64,000 bases of DNA from Gallionellales bacterium GWA2_54_124 (GCA_001801025.1 MGWO01000007.1:1116001-1180000); one strand, 5' to 3'. Positions 10,080-20,795 are shown, numbered from the stretch's first letter. A program made the numbers and translations. The notes: a model not told the origin generated them from the sequence alone.

Positions 10080-10660
10080 TGGTGGGGTCGCACCCCGAGT
10101 TAATTTAAGCTATCCCAACGCCTGCGAGCCATTGTGGGCAGCTGCGAAAACCTACCAAAATCCCTTATTCGGCAAGAATCTTATCAGGAAATTCGCCGGT
10201 TGTTTCGTTGCAGGTAGAGTGGCAGCGGACGTGGGTTCAATTGCGCGATCGGGAATTGGTCATCTTGACCAGCCAACGCGTCTGCATGCGCATTGGCGTT
10301 CGCAGGCTCGCAGCATGCTGCTCGAATGCTCCTAGATGAGTGGTTTCAGCGAAGCTCGTACTAGACACCCCGTCCGCTACCGTGCTGGTTTAAGTGTCCG
10401 CGTTCGATCAGTGTACGGAAATGTTGCTGAGCGTATTGCGGCTCGCACCGGTCAGTTTGATTGCCTCACAACGTTTAATATTCTTGTGTTGATATCTCAC
10501 TTCACCACAAATACATGATCCACTGTGTAAACTCATCGCTCGTTATTTCACGCTGGAGGGCGGTCGCCTTAATGGTGCGCCGCCATCCGCTTCTGTGATT
10601 AAAGAAATCCCTATATCAAATAAGCCAGCAAAAATCCTACTGACCAGCCACAGCTAATGT

Positions 10661-13600
10661 TCATTGTTGGCGCTTCACTTTGAACCATGCCGCATAGAGC
10701 GCGGGTACAAATCCGAGCGTGAGGATCGTAGCTACAATCAGCCCACCCATAATCGAGATCGCCATTGGGCCCCAGAAGATGCTGTGTGTCAGGGGAATCA
10801 TGGCAAGAACAGCCGCAGCAGCCGTCAGGACGACCGGGCGAGTTCGGCGCACCGTTGCATCCACGATAGCTTGCCAAGGATGACTGCCGGAACTGATGTC
10901 CCGCTCGATCTGGTCGACGAGGATGACTGAATTGCGCATGATCATGCCACTTAATGCGATTACGCCCAGCAGTGCCACGAAGCCGAACGGCGCATGGAAG
11001 ATCAGTAACGCCGGTACCACACCGATCAAGCCCAAGGGGGCGGTCATGAAGACCATGAACATTCTGGAGAAACTTTGTAGCTGCATCATCAGGAACGCCA
11101 GCATGACCAGTAACATCCCCGGGAATATCGCCAATAATGCCAGGTTTGACTTGTCCGATTCTTCGATGGCTCCGCCCTTTTCGATCCGGTATCCGCTGGG
11201 CAAGCTGTCGAGCACTGGCTGTAGCGATGGCCAAATCTTTTCGGTGGCATAGGGCCCCTGAACACCGTCAGCCAAGTCACTGCGCACCGTAATCGCCATG
11301 TTGCGGTTCCACCGCCACAGCACGGGTTCCTCAAAGGTCGGTTCGATGCGTGCGACCTGCGAAAGCGGAATCACGGCACCGGTACGTGAAAACAATACAA
11401 TGTCGCCAAGGTTCTCCAGTTTTTTTCTTTCGCTGGCATCGGCACGCACCACGACATCGATCAGATCTTCGCCGCGGCGGATTTGCGTCACGGGCGCACC
11501 GGAGAGGACTGTCTGTAAGGTTTGCGCGACATCGGCTGACGATAAACCCAGCAGACGAACCTTGTCCTGATCCACGTGAACGCTTAGGGTACGGACGCGC
11601 TCGTTCCAGTTCAGTTGCGTATCACGCACCAAGGCGCTTTCCCGCACGATGTCTCGCACCCGGTAGGCGATGCCGCGCACGGTATCGGGGTCGGGGCCGA
11701 TGACGCGAAATTGGACAGGGAATCCAACCGGTGGGCCGAACTCCATGCGCAACACCCGACCGCGTACTAACGGCTGCGCCTCATCCTTGGCGAAATAGTC
11801 GAGCAGACGGGCGCGCAAGGCCTCCCGCCCCTTGGCTCCGGAGGTCATGATGACGAACTGGGCATAACCGGGATTGGGTAGTTCCGCCTCCAGGGACAAG
11901 TAGAAACGCGGAGCCCCGGCACCCGTATAGACTGTGAAACTCTTGGCATCCGGATCTTTTGCCAGCACCTTCTCAAATAGCTTGACCTGCTCTTCGGTCG
12001 CCGCAAAAGAAGCTCCCTCCTTCATACGTAGTTCGACCATCAGTTCAAGACGATCAGAACTGCTGCTGCACCAGCGTCATCCCCAGACCGGCAAGAACGA
12101 AGAAGATGCCAGTTGCAGCCAACACCTTCCAGCGCTGGCCGACACACCAGTCAACCCACTTACGCAGCCGGTGATAGATCGGCTTGTCATAGGGGTCGGC
12201 ATGCGAGCCGCCCGCCATGGTGGACGGCAGCAGTTTCATTCCGAGATAGGGGGTGAAGATGACCGCGACGAACCAGGACGCTACCAGTGCTATGCCCACG
12301 ACCCAAAATATTCCGCCCGCGTATTCGCCGGCGGTGGACTTGGCAAAACCCACGGGCATGAACCCCGCTACAGTGACCATGGTACCCGTCAGCATTGGGA
12401 AGGCGGTCGAGGTATAGGCAAAAGTCGCCGCTTTGGCCCGATCCCATCCTTCCTCCAGTTTCAGCACCATCATCTCTACGGCAATGATCGCATCGTCAAC
12501 GAGTAGACCGAGTGCGATGATGAGCGAGCCGAGTGAAATACGGTCCAGATTCCATCCGGCCAGATACATGACAACCAGAACGATGCCCAGCACCAGCGGC
12601 ACCGAGGCCGCAACCACTACCCCCGCCTGCCGCCCCAAGGACAGAAAAGACACCGCCAGCACAATGGCAAGCGCTTCCAGAAACGACCTTTCAAACTCCC
12701 AGACCGATTCCTCGACCACCTTCGGTTGATCTTCATACTTTTCTACTGAAATGCTCGAGGGCAGGTTCGCCTGAATCGCAGCCATCCGTTCGTCAACCGC
12801 TTTGCCGACCTTGAGGATATTCGCATTCGGCGTCATGGTGGTAGCGATTACCAGCACCGGATGACCGTTGTGGCGGACAGTGTATGCGGGCGGATCCTCG
12901 TAACCGGCGCGGACTGTCGCAATATCGGACAACCTGACCAGCCGTCCGCCTGCCTCGATACTGACCTTAGCAACATCCGCTGCGCTGTGCAGCGCTCCAT
13001 CGACACGGGCAAACACATGGTCGGAACGGGTGTCCACCGAACCCGATGGACTCATCAGGTTTTGCCGTACCAGGGAGTCAATTACTTCCTGCGGGGACAT
13101 GCCTAACGCGCCAAGGTGCTTGCCGGATAGCTCAACAAAGACTTTTTCGGGCTGTTTGCCCAGAATGTCTACCTTGCTCAGGGTGGGTACGCTCTGCAGG
13201 TCTCGCTTGATTTTTTCCGCATATTCAAGGAGCTCTGCCATTGACAATCCATCGCCCTGAATCGCATAAAGCGACATGTAGAGGTCGTTGTACTCGTCGT
13301 TGAAATAAGGGCCGCGCACACCAGCAGGAAACTCCTGCTGGATATCGCCGATTTTCTTGCGCGCCTGGTACCAGGCATCGGTGAGTTGTTGCTGGGGCAG
13401 GCCGCCCTTCATACGCAATGAGACAGCACCATAGCCTTGGCGGGAGAACGTCTTCACGTAGTCTAAACCGTTAAGCTCACGCAGCCTGCTCTCAATTTTG
13501 TTCATCACCTGATCCTGAACTTCCTGCGCCGTCGCGCCGGGCCAGATGACGACCGCAGTCATCAGCGGAACATTGAAGTTTGGATCCTCCAGACGGCCGA

Positions 13601-13706
13601 GTTTCATGTATGAACCCCCCCCAGCTATCAGTGTAGTCAGGATCATAAATAACACTAGGGCCTGATGCTTGACGGCCCAGGCGGAGAGGTTAAATCCCGT
13701 CTTCAC
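10661..13706 (-). pseudogene. RND efflux transporter inner-membrane pump, split by an out-of-frame deletion
   Basis: ORF 12054-13706 (550 aa, ends GMTLVQQQF*) and ORF 10661-12040 (459 aa, begins MVELRMKEGASFAATEEQV) together give one AcrB-like protein. The usual QQQFFPSSDRPEL-like junction reads TTC-T-GATCGTCTTGAACTG. Confidence 0.85.
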
Positions 13707-14887
13707 AGTTGAGTCCCCGCTGTGCTTTTCATAGCCGTATGTGCGGCTGATGTACTCAGATTCATTCCGCTGCCACTACGCTCAACGGGAACGATGTCAA
13801 TGCCGGGAACCAGTTTTTGAATGCCAGCCGATACCACCTTCGCGCCATCTGCTAACCTCCGCACTTGCACTGCCTCGTTCGTATAGCGGAGAACTTCAAC
13901 AGGTTTTGCGATGAGCTTGCGCCCTGAGTTGTCCACTTGCCAGATCATGGTGTGGCCGTCGGTTTTCCAGACGGCTGTTGCCGGTAGAACGGCTGTTAGT
14001 TCACCCTCCTTTTTGGATAGATGCAGGTTAGCCGTCATACCGAGATGCAGTGCCTGTTGAATAGCGGGCGACTTGTCTGCGATGCTGAATCGTACCCGAT
14101 ACGTTCTGGTCTGAGCGGCAGCAGCGGGCGAAATTTCTCTCAATTTCAGTGCAAGGCTAAGCGCTTGTGTATCTAAAAAAGTGGCCGAGGCAGTCAAGGT
14201 ATTTACGCTACCCGCCATTTCCTCGGGCAGATCGGCAACCACCTCCAGTTCGGACAGGTTGGCAATCGTCACGACCGGTTGTCCTTCGGCGACAATCTGG
14301 CCAGTCTCGAATTTTAGCGAGGTAATCACGCCATTAAATTCCGCGACGAGGGTTGTGTATTTGCTCCGGTTACGTGCCAAATCAAGTTGTCGTGCGGCCT
14401 GTGCCTGTCTTGCTGCCGCAGCGTCCGCACGGGCTTTCTGCCGCTCATGGTCGGCTACGGAAACCGAATGATCTTCGAGCAGGCGCCGGAAACGTGCTTC
14501 GTCTGATGCCGCCTGTTCAGCATCAACCCGGGCGGCTTGCAGCTGGGCTTCTGCTGCTTGCAGCCCCAGCTCGTAATCGGCGGGATCAAGGCGGGCGAGC
14601 GCTTGTCCGGCAACGACGTTTTGCCCGACTTCAACCATTCTGGCTGCTACCTTGCCGCCAGTCCTGAAGCCCTGAGCGGATTCATGCCGTGCGCTCACGA
14701 TGCCGGTGAATGTACGCTCAGCAGAGTTGTACACGTTGTGAACGGTACTCACCAGAACCGGGTGAGGCTTAGATTGCGGTAGCGCTTTTTCTCCGCAAGC
14801 TGCAAGACTCGCTGCTATGACGAGGGAAATGGCCGTATGTCCTGCCATCCGGCGAGAGAGGTTTAGCTGCTTTAATGTCGAGATCAT
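13703..14887 (-). CDS. RND efflux periplasmic adaptor (MFP) subunit
   Basis: Lipoprotein-type N-terminus (SLAACGEK), HlyD/AcrA-like domains (VEVGQNVVAGQALARLDPADYELGLQAAEAQL). Confidence 0.88.
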   Translation of the reverse strand: MISTLKQLNLSRRMAGHTAISLVIAASLAACGEKALPQSKPHPVLVSTVHNVYNSAERTFTGIVSARHESAQGFRTGGKVAARMVEVGQNVVAGQALARLDPADYELGLQAAEAQLQAARVDAEQAASDEARFRRLLEDHSVSVADHERQKARADAAAARQAQAARQLDLARNRSKYTTLVAEFNGVITSLKFETGQIVAEGQPVVTIANLSELEVVADLPEEMAGSVNTLTASATFLDTQALSLALKLREISPAAAAQTRTYRVRFSIADKSPAIQQALHLGMTANLHLSKKEGELTAVLPATAVWKTDGHTMIWQVDNSGRKLIAKPVEVLRYTNEAVQVRRLADGAKVVSAGIQKLVPGIDIVPVERSGSGMNLSTSAAHTAMKSTAGTQL

Positions 14888-16383
14888 TGCTTAACTCCTG
14901 AAGAAGAATTGGTCGCGATTGGCGTATTGGCAGGCGGGGGCAGCGCCTGCCAGCCTCCGCCTAGTGCTTTGTAGAGCTGGACGTAGCCGACTGCGCGCTG
15001 GGCATTACTCTCAGTTAGCGACAGTTCAGTGGCCAATAATGCCCGCTGTACATCAAGTAATTGCAGGAGATCGATCTGGCCTTCCCGGAACAATGACCTT
15101 GCATGTTCGAGCGCTTTTTTATTTTCCTTTGCGGCGGCAGTTTGAGACTCAACCCGCTGTTGCTCGCCAGTCAACACGGCAAGACTGTTCTCGACATCCT
15201 CAACCGCATTCAGAATAGTTTGTTCGTAGGACAGCAAAACTTGCTGTTCTCGTGCGCTCTGCGCCTCGATTCCCGCTTTAATGCGTCCGGCATTGAGAAT
15301 AGGCAGTACGAAAGTCCCTGCCACATTGGAGTAGCGCGATGCCGACAGGCTCAACGTATCGTTGAGCGTCAGGGCCTGTTGTCCGAAAAGCGCACTTAAA
15401 AATAGCTTGGGGAAACGGTTTGCTTTCGCCTCAACCAAACGGGATGATTCGGCGGACAGGCGTTGCTCTGCGGCAAGGATGTCCGGTCGGCGTCGCAGCA
15501 AGTCTGCGGGCTGCCCGCTGAATGGCGCTTGTGTGGAAATCCAGCGAAATTCATCTTCACCATGAAGCTCAGGAACCAGAGTCGAGGCGCTTGACCCGGT
15601 CAGAACGGCAATGCGACTTTCCGTGACAGCCATCAGTGTGCGCAATTGCGGCAGTGAAGCTTCCAGACTCATGGTTTCGCCTGCAGCTTTGGCGACATCG
15701 AAGCCGCTCGCCATCCCCTCACGATTGCGACTGCGCGTCAGGCGCTCTGTGTCGCGTTGCGTTTGCAGCAAAGCTTCAAGAATATTCAGCCGCTGCCGGG
15801 CTCCGTGCCAAATATAGTATTGCCGTGCGACCTCGCTCGCAACAATCAATTGTGCACCTGCTATGCCAAGCTTTGCCGCTGCCGCATCTTTTTCCGCCGC
15901 ATTTGCTGCCGCTCTGGCGCCGCCGAATAGATCTATTTCCCAGGCGACATCCACGCCGACACGCGTGGCCCTGGTATCCGGCATCGATTGTTTTACCATC
16001 GCGGGCAGGCCGGTTCGGTTTTCGGATTGAGCTGCTATCAAATTCACGCTCGGGAACAACCGCGATTCGGTCGCCCCTGCGCCGGCACGGGCCTGTCTTG
16101 CGCGCTCTACAGCGATCCGGATGTCGTGGTTCGCCACGGCAGCTCTTTCTACAAGGCGCGCCAGTTGTTTATCTCCGAATTGTTGCCACCACCTTTGATC
16201 GATAGCCGGCCCGGAATTTGGAAACTTATCTCCATGGAGATAGCTAGGGCTAAGCGAAATATTCGGTTTTTTTACATCCGGATTGGTCGCGCACCCGTAC
16301 AACGCCAGACCAAGACTTAGGAGTAGGGGAAGGGCATTTGAACGAATGCCATAATCTCTTGCCTTGTCGAAATCGATTTTCAT
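14884..16383 (-). CDS. RND efflux outer-membrane lipoprotein (NodT family)
   Basis: Lipobox-like LALYGCAT; WWQQFGDKQLARLVERA...LFPSVNLIAAQ...RRRPDILAAEQRL, characteristic of TolC/NodT OMFs. Confidence 0.88.
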   Translation of the reverse strand: MKIDFDKARDYGIRSNALPLLLSLGLALYGCATNPDVKKPNISLSPSYLHGDKFPNSGPAIDQRWWQQFGDKQLARLVERAAVANHDIRIAVERARQARAGAGATESRLFPSVNLIAAQSENRTGLPAMVKQSMPDTRATRVGVDVAWEIDLFGGARAAANAAEKDAAAAKLGIAGAQLIVASEVARQYYIWHGARQRLNILEALLQTQRDTERLTRSRNREGMASGFDVAKAAGETMSLEASLPQLRTLMAVTESRIAVLTGSSASTLVPELHGEDEFRWISTQAPFSGQPADLLRRRPDILAAEQRLSAESSRLVEAKANRFPKLFLSALFGQQALTLNDTLSLSASRYSNVAGTFVLPILNAGRIKAGIEAQSAREQQVLLSYEQTILNAVEDVENSLAVLTGEQQRVESQTAAAKENKKALEHARSLFREGQIDLLQLLDVQRALLATELSLTESNAQRAVGYVQLYKALGGGWQALPPPANTPIATNSSSGVKQ

Positions 16384-16590
16384 ATTTGACGTATTTCCAT
16401 GTCGTTACACTCTGAATTTATTGCTCATCAACAAATAAGTTAAGGAATCTGCTTACTCAGGGAGCAATTATCAAAATTGCGATAAAAATGATGGGCCATG
16501 CCGTAATAAATGCGCTTGCCCATGAATGTATGAAATCCGAAAAGGATACCGTGTGCGGATAAACACGCCGGATACGATAAATGCTGTACT

Positions 16591-16652
16591 GCATGACATT
16601 AAAAATGCCAACAGAATCCAACGGATACGGAATGGCATTTTTCATGTCATGC
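16591..16652. repeat. Long near-perfect inverted repeat (20-bp arms, 19/20 match)
   Basis: GCATGACATTAAAAATGCCA (16591-16610) versus TGGCATTTTTCATGTCATGC (16633-16652), with an inner ATCC-AAC-GGAT stem. Confidence 0.85.
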
Positions 16653-16663
16653 CGCTGTATTCG

Positions 16664-17522
16664 TTATTGATCGGGAGTCCGAGCATCACCATGACAGCGC
16701 ATCTTCTTCGCGGGCTGTGTATGAGTTTTGAGGCCAAACGACTTTCTGAGGCTTTGGTCCACGGGTCCTGCAGGCATAAAACGGCGCAACTTGCTCAAAA
16801 GCGAAGCCTGCCCCTTCGGGGTATGGCGCATGCGCCAGCAGCCGAGCGCCGCGCTGACGATCGTGTCAGCGACGCCATCCGGTTCGGGAGCGTCAACAAC
16901 GTTCTTGGCAACTATGCTTGTTACGAGGTTGCGCTCGGAGTCATATGCGGCGATTTGGTTGCTTGCCTGAGGCGAATTAGTGTCGAGGCGTGTCTTGGTG
17001 AATGCGGGTTCGACGAGCGACACACGGATTCCAAACTGGCGTACTTCATGATCCAGCGTCTCGGACATTCCCTCTACGGCATGCTTGGTGGCTGAATAGA
17101 GTCCCATGTAGGGGGCGGGATGAACTTATATTGACGATTCTGCCCGAGCGTTGCGCGCGCATGTGCGGGAGTACTGCCTGGCAAGTTCGCAGGATGCCGA
17201 ACACATTGGTCTCGAACATCCATTTAGCCTCATCAATCGATGTTTCCTCAGCCGAGCCAACCATACCCACGCCCGCATTGTTGACGAGTACGTCGATGCG
17301 TTTGGTCTGCTCAATGACAGATTGGATTCCGCGTTGTACCGACCTCTCATCGCTTACATCCATCTCGACGAATTGCACACCAGGCAATGGAGATACTGTG
17401 GAAATAGTGCGCACCGTACCGAATACCTGGCATCCTCGCTTGGCAAATGCCGCTGCTGTTTTACGACCAATGCCAGAAGATACTCCGGTAACAACCACAA
17501 CTGTGGATCTCGACATAAACAC
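16664..17522 (-). pseudogene. SDR-family oxidoreductase, frameshifted
   Basis: N-terminal ORF 17046-17522 (VVVVTGVSSGIGRKTA...NNAGVGMVG...GRIVNISS) continues in another frame as 16664-17107 (MGLYSATKHAVEGMSETLDHEVRQFGIRV). A few codons are missing between ISS and PYMGLYSATKH. Confidence 0.8.
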
Positions 17523-17530
17523 CTCTCTCT

Positions 17531-17594
17531 AAGTGACTTTAAAAATGCAAGTCACAAGATACACAAGTGACTTGTAAAATGCAAGCTACTTGTG
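17531..17594. promoter_or_regulatory. Tandem dyad operators between the SDR gene and the HxlR regulator
   Basis: GTGACTT-N9-AAGTCAC at 17533-17555 and CACAAGTGACTTG-N7-CAAGCTACTTGTG (two mismatches) at 17562-17594; both contain AAGTGACTT(g)TAAAA.TGCAAG. Confidence 0.7.
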
Positions 17595-17607
17595 TAAAGT
17601 TTGCTTC

Positions 17608-17994
17608 ATGAAAAAATCATCCACCGAAATTTCCATTCCAGACGATCACCGTTCAGCTTGCCCGGTTGCATGTGTGCTGGATATTGTGGGAGATAAATGG
17701 ACGTTGATCGTGGTGCGCGATCTTTTTTTGGGTAAACACCGCTTCGGAGAATTCCAGGCCTCTCCTGAGGCGATGCCGACCAATATCCTGGCCGGGCGCC
17801 TAAAACGACTGGAGGCGGCAGGACTTATCAAGAAAGAGTTCTATCAGGACAATCCGCCAAGAGCGGAATACTTCCTTACCAGTCAGGGTGCAGCCTTAGG
17901 ACCGATATTGATTGCCATGCGGGAATGGGCAGAGCGCTACATTCCCGGTGTAGTCTTAGTGGCAAATATCCCGTCACCAGAAATCAGGGATTAG
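17608..17994 (+). CDS. HxlR-family winged-helix transcriptional regulator
   Basis: CPVACVLDIVGDKWTLIVVRDLFLGKHRFGEFQ...ILAGRLKRLEAAGLI. Start set at 17608 because 17590 falls inside the operator. Confidence 0.85.
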   Translation: MKKSSTEISIPDDHRSACPVACVLDIVGDKWTLIVVRDLFLGKHRFGEFQASPEAMPTNILAGRLKRLEAAGLIKKEFYQDNPPRAEYFLTSQGAALGPILIAMREWAERYIPGVVLVANIPSPEIRD

Positions 17995-18117
17995 TTGGGT
18001 TGTGAGTACCCGCCTAAATTGTCGGCGCCGTACAATTCACGCGTCTAGGTATTGCTCAAGCTCTGCTTTGCAGCCATAAAGCTGCACGTCGCCAGCTCAT
18101 TTTCCATGAGCAGGTGA

Positions 18118-18471
18118 GTCTCGGGAACGGCACCTCACGCCACTTCGGGATGAGTGTCTGCTGTACTAAATATAGCGGATATTCAAGGAATGATGATTAA
18201 ATTGGCCGAACAGTTTTCAGCCACTACCCCGCGAGCTGGCTGCGGATGATTCTTATAGATCGAAAATGTTTGGTAAATCACGACCACCGTAAACTATGCG
18301 TCAATCCTGATGACCTCTCCCATGAGACGGAAGAGAATGGCATAGTTTCCAACGGTTGCCATTCGTGCTTCCTCGCCAATGTTGGGACGAAGCTGATAGA
18401 TGAGTGGGTTGCGCTGGATGTCGAAGAATTTCGCACGAATGTCCTGAATGAATGTAACTGCTCGACGTGGA
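18118..18471 (+). repeat. ~354-bp dispersed repeat copy 1, containing a truncated/frameshifted parE toxin relic (antisense)
   Basis: Near-identical to 59067-59420; the antisense reads RRAVTFIQDIRAKFFDIQRNPLIYQLRPNIGEEARMATVGNYAILFRLMGEVIRI and lacks the toxin N-terminus. Confidence 0.85.
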
Positions 18472-18947
18472 AAGCATAAAGGACGTATTGCTATCCAATT
18501 TTTCAAATTCACAGTCTCACATAGCAACTATATTATTTTCCTCAACTCTACTGATCTTATCTATTTGATTTTTAATAAAAAATTAACTATATGTCAAAGA
18601 AAAATTACTCAGAACGAGACTCGGCTAGTGGTCTATAAATCCGCCATGTCGGCTACGCAGCACTATCTGAATAATACGCTGAATATGTTTGAGTTGATCA
18701 AATATGAATTTGAAGAGGACGGATCGGTTTCAAAAGATACATTCCAGCTTTTACAGCGTGAGCTTGCAAAAACACAAAACCATGTTGCTGAGCTTGCTAA
18801 CCTAGACAACCCAACTCCTGAGAATATCAATGCAAAAGTTAAGCAATCTTTATATGCCCAGTAACTCCAACATTGCCAGACTTTTATAAATCCGCCAAGT
18901 CTAATACTCAAATTCGATATTCAACTTGGCGTAATTATTTTTAAAAA

Positions 18948-19985
18948 TTAATGTGCTAGTGGCAATTCTGGCAACGTCAAAGGCATATGCTTAGAAGTCA
19001 GTGCTTCCATGAACGCAACGATGTCCGACATCTCCTGCTCACTCAAGTTGAGCGGTTTGATATTGGGAGACAGGTCTGTTTTAACTTCCCCGCCCTTATT
19101 ATAGTGCGCAACAACTTCTTTTAGTGTTTTGGCCGATCCGTCATGAAAATACGGTGCAGTCAAAGCAACATCACGCAATGTTGGTGTCTTGAAAGCGCCC
19201 TTTAAAGCGGTAACCTTCCTTTGTGTATAGCGACCAAGATCGGGATTTTCTACACCATAAGATGCGAGCCCCAAATTATGGAAACCGTTATCGGTAAAAT
19301 TGGCGCCTTGATGACAAGCAGAACAATTTCCCTTCTTGGGATCGGTAAACAATCGGAAGCCAGTGACTTGTTGCTTTGTCATCGCATTCTTGTCACCTTT
19401 TACCCAGCGATCGAATGGTGAATTATTACTAATGACGCTACGCTCGAAAGTCGCGATCGCTTTAGCCAACGTCGCTTTATCAATTGGCTCCCCTGGATAT
19501 GCCTTTGCAAAATCAGCCTTATAACCTTCACTAGTATTTAAAAACGCCATCATGGCTGAGAAATTAGCAGCCATTTCATGTTCGCTTTCCAGTGGCCCAG
19601 TTGCCTGGTCTTCAAGATCTTTTTTACGACCATCCCACATTTGCAACCCATTAAATGCTGTATTGGTAACTGTAGGTGATGCACGACCTAACACCTCGCT
19701 TTTAAATCCTTTTGCAGTAGGCAATCCATCCGACCAACCATAAACCGGATTGTGACAGGTCGCGCAGGACATGTTGCCATCGCCAGATAAACGTGTATCA
19801 AAGAACAGCTTTTTCCCAAGTTCAATACGGGCAGCATTCGGCTTATTATCCGCCGGATAGGGGGCTGTGACAGGTAGCAACCATGACTTATCTTGCTTAG
19901 TTGGTGTCATTACATAATCAGTCGCGAAAGCTGATTGCAGCACAAGTGTAGAAATTAAGGTTGAAACAATAAAACGACTTTTCAT
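18948..19985 (-). CDS. Di-heme cytochrome c peroxidase / MauG-like protein
   Basis: Signal peptide; two CxxCH motifs (CATCH, CSACH); LGKKLFFDTRLSGDGNMSCATCHNP and TLRDVALTAPYFHDGSAKTL. Confidence 0.88.
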   Translation of the reverse strand: MKSRFIVSTLISTLVLQSAFATDYVMTPTKQDKSWLLPVTAPYPADNKPNAARIELGKKLFFDTRLSGDGNMSCATCHNPVYGWSDGLPTAKGFKSEVLGRASPTVTNTAFNGLQMWDGRKKDLEDQATGPLESEHEMAANFSAMMAFLNTSEGYKADFAKAYPGEPIDKATLAKAIATFERSVISNNSPFDRWVKGDKNAMTKQQVTGFRLFTDPKKGNCSACHQGANFTDNGFHNLGLASYGVENPDLGRYTQRKVTALKGAFKTPTLRDVALTAPYFHDGSAKTLKEVVAHYNKGGEVKTDLSPNIKPLNLSEQEMSDIVAFMEALTSKHMPLTLPELPLAH

Positions 19986-20009
19986 CAGGCACCCCTTTTC
20001 GATTAAAAA

Positions 20010-20390
20010 CTATGGCTTTTCAACAAGAGTATCGATGTAATGCACCACATCGGTAATTTGCTCATCTGTCAACTCTTCACCCCACGGTGGCATAAATTCT
20101 GAACGCCCCATCTCCTTGCCTCCTCTGCGAACAATCATTTCCTTATAACTGGTTGGATAGGTACTCTTACGCAAATTAGCAGGCTTCGGGTTGTACATCT
20201 TGGCAGCACGTCCCATCCCGTCTGCATTGGGTCCATGACATAGCTGACAATAATTGTGGAACACCAGATCACCTCGATAAATCGATGCTTCCGGCGTATC
20301 CCTGCGAGGATAATCGTCCAGCGATTTCGCCTGCACGGACACACAACAAATCACATACAGCAGCGCGCCAACTATATTTTGCAACCGCAT
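20010..20390 (-). CDS. Small mono-heme c-type cytochrome
   Basis: Signal peptide, CQLCHG heme motif, EELTDEQITDVVHYIDTL C-terminus. Confidence 0.85.
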   Translation of the reverse strand: MRLQNIVGALLYVICCVSVQAKSLDDYPRRDTPEASIYRGDLVFHNYCQLCHGPNADGMGRAAKMYNPKPANLRKSTYPTSYKEMIVRRGGKEMGRSEFMPPWGEELTDEQITDVVHYIDTLVEKP

Positions 20391-20402
20391 AGCAACTTCT
20401 CC

Positions 20403-20795
20403 CTATTTTTCGGCATCTGCTGGCGCAATAGTGCGCAAAAAATTGACAACATCGTGGATCTGTTCTTCGGTCAATTCATCTTGCCAAGAGGGCATATCAG
20501 GCGAGCGGCCCCATCCGCCGCCCCCTTTACGGATTATCATTTCCTTGTATATGTCAGGCACCATGCTTTTACGCAAATTGGCCGGCCGTGGATTGTGAAG
20601 CTTCGCCGCGCGTCCGTTTCCTTCTCCGGTAATACCATGACAAAGCGTGCAATAGCTTGAAAAAACAATTTCACCACGAATTACCGATGCCTGAAACGTA
20701 TTTTTAATAGGTACAGATTCATCGCTTGTTGCGACAGTTTGATGACAAAAAAACAATGTGAGCGCGGTGATTGCACTGCGCCTCACAAAATTCAT
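20403..20795 (-). CDS. Small mono-heme c-type cytochrome (tandem paralog)
   Basis: CTLCHG heme motif; shares RAAK..NP.PANLRKS and YKEMI.R.GG with the neighbouring cytochrome. Confidence 0.85.
   Translation of the reverse strand: MNFVRRSAITALTLFFCHQTVATSDESVPIKNTFQASVIRGEIVFSSYCTLCHGITGEGNGRAAKLHNPRPANLRKSMVPDIYKEMIIRKGGGGWGRSPDMPSWQDELTEEQIHDVVNFLRTIAPADAEK

Noticed and set aside
10132-10518. Small plus-strand ORFs between the GGDEF and RND loci
   Set aside because: No recognisable motifs; typical chance ORFs in a decayed region.
18645-18864. Short plus-strand ORF MSATQHYLNNTLNMFELIKYEFEEDGS...
   Set aside because: Reasonable helical composition but no known family, and it sits next to the repeat boundary; left uncalled.
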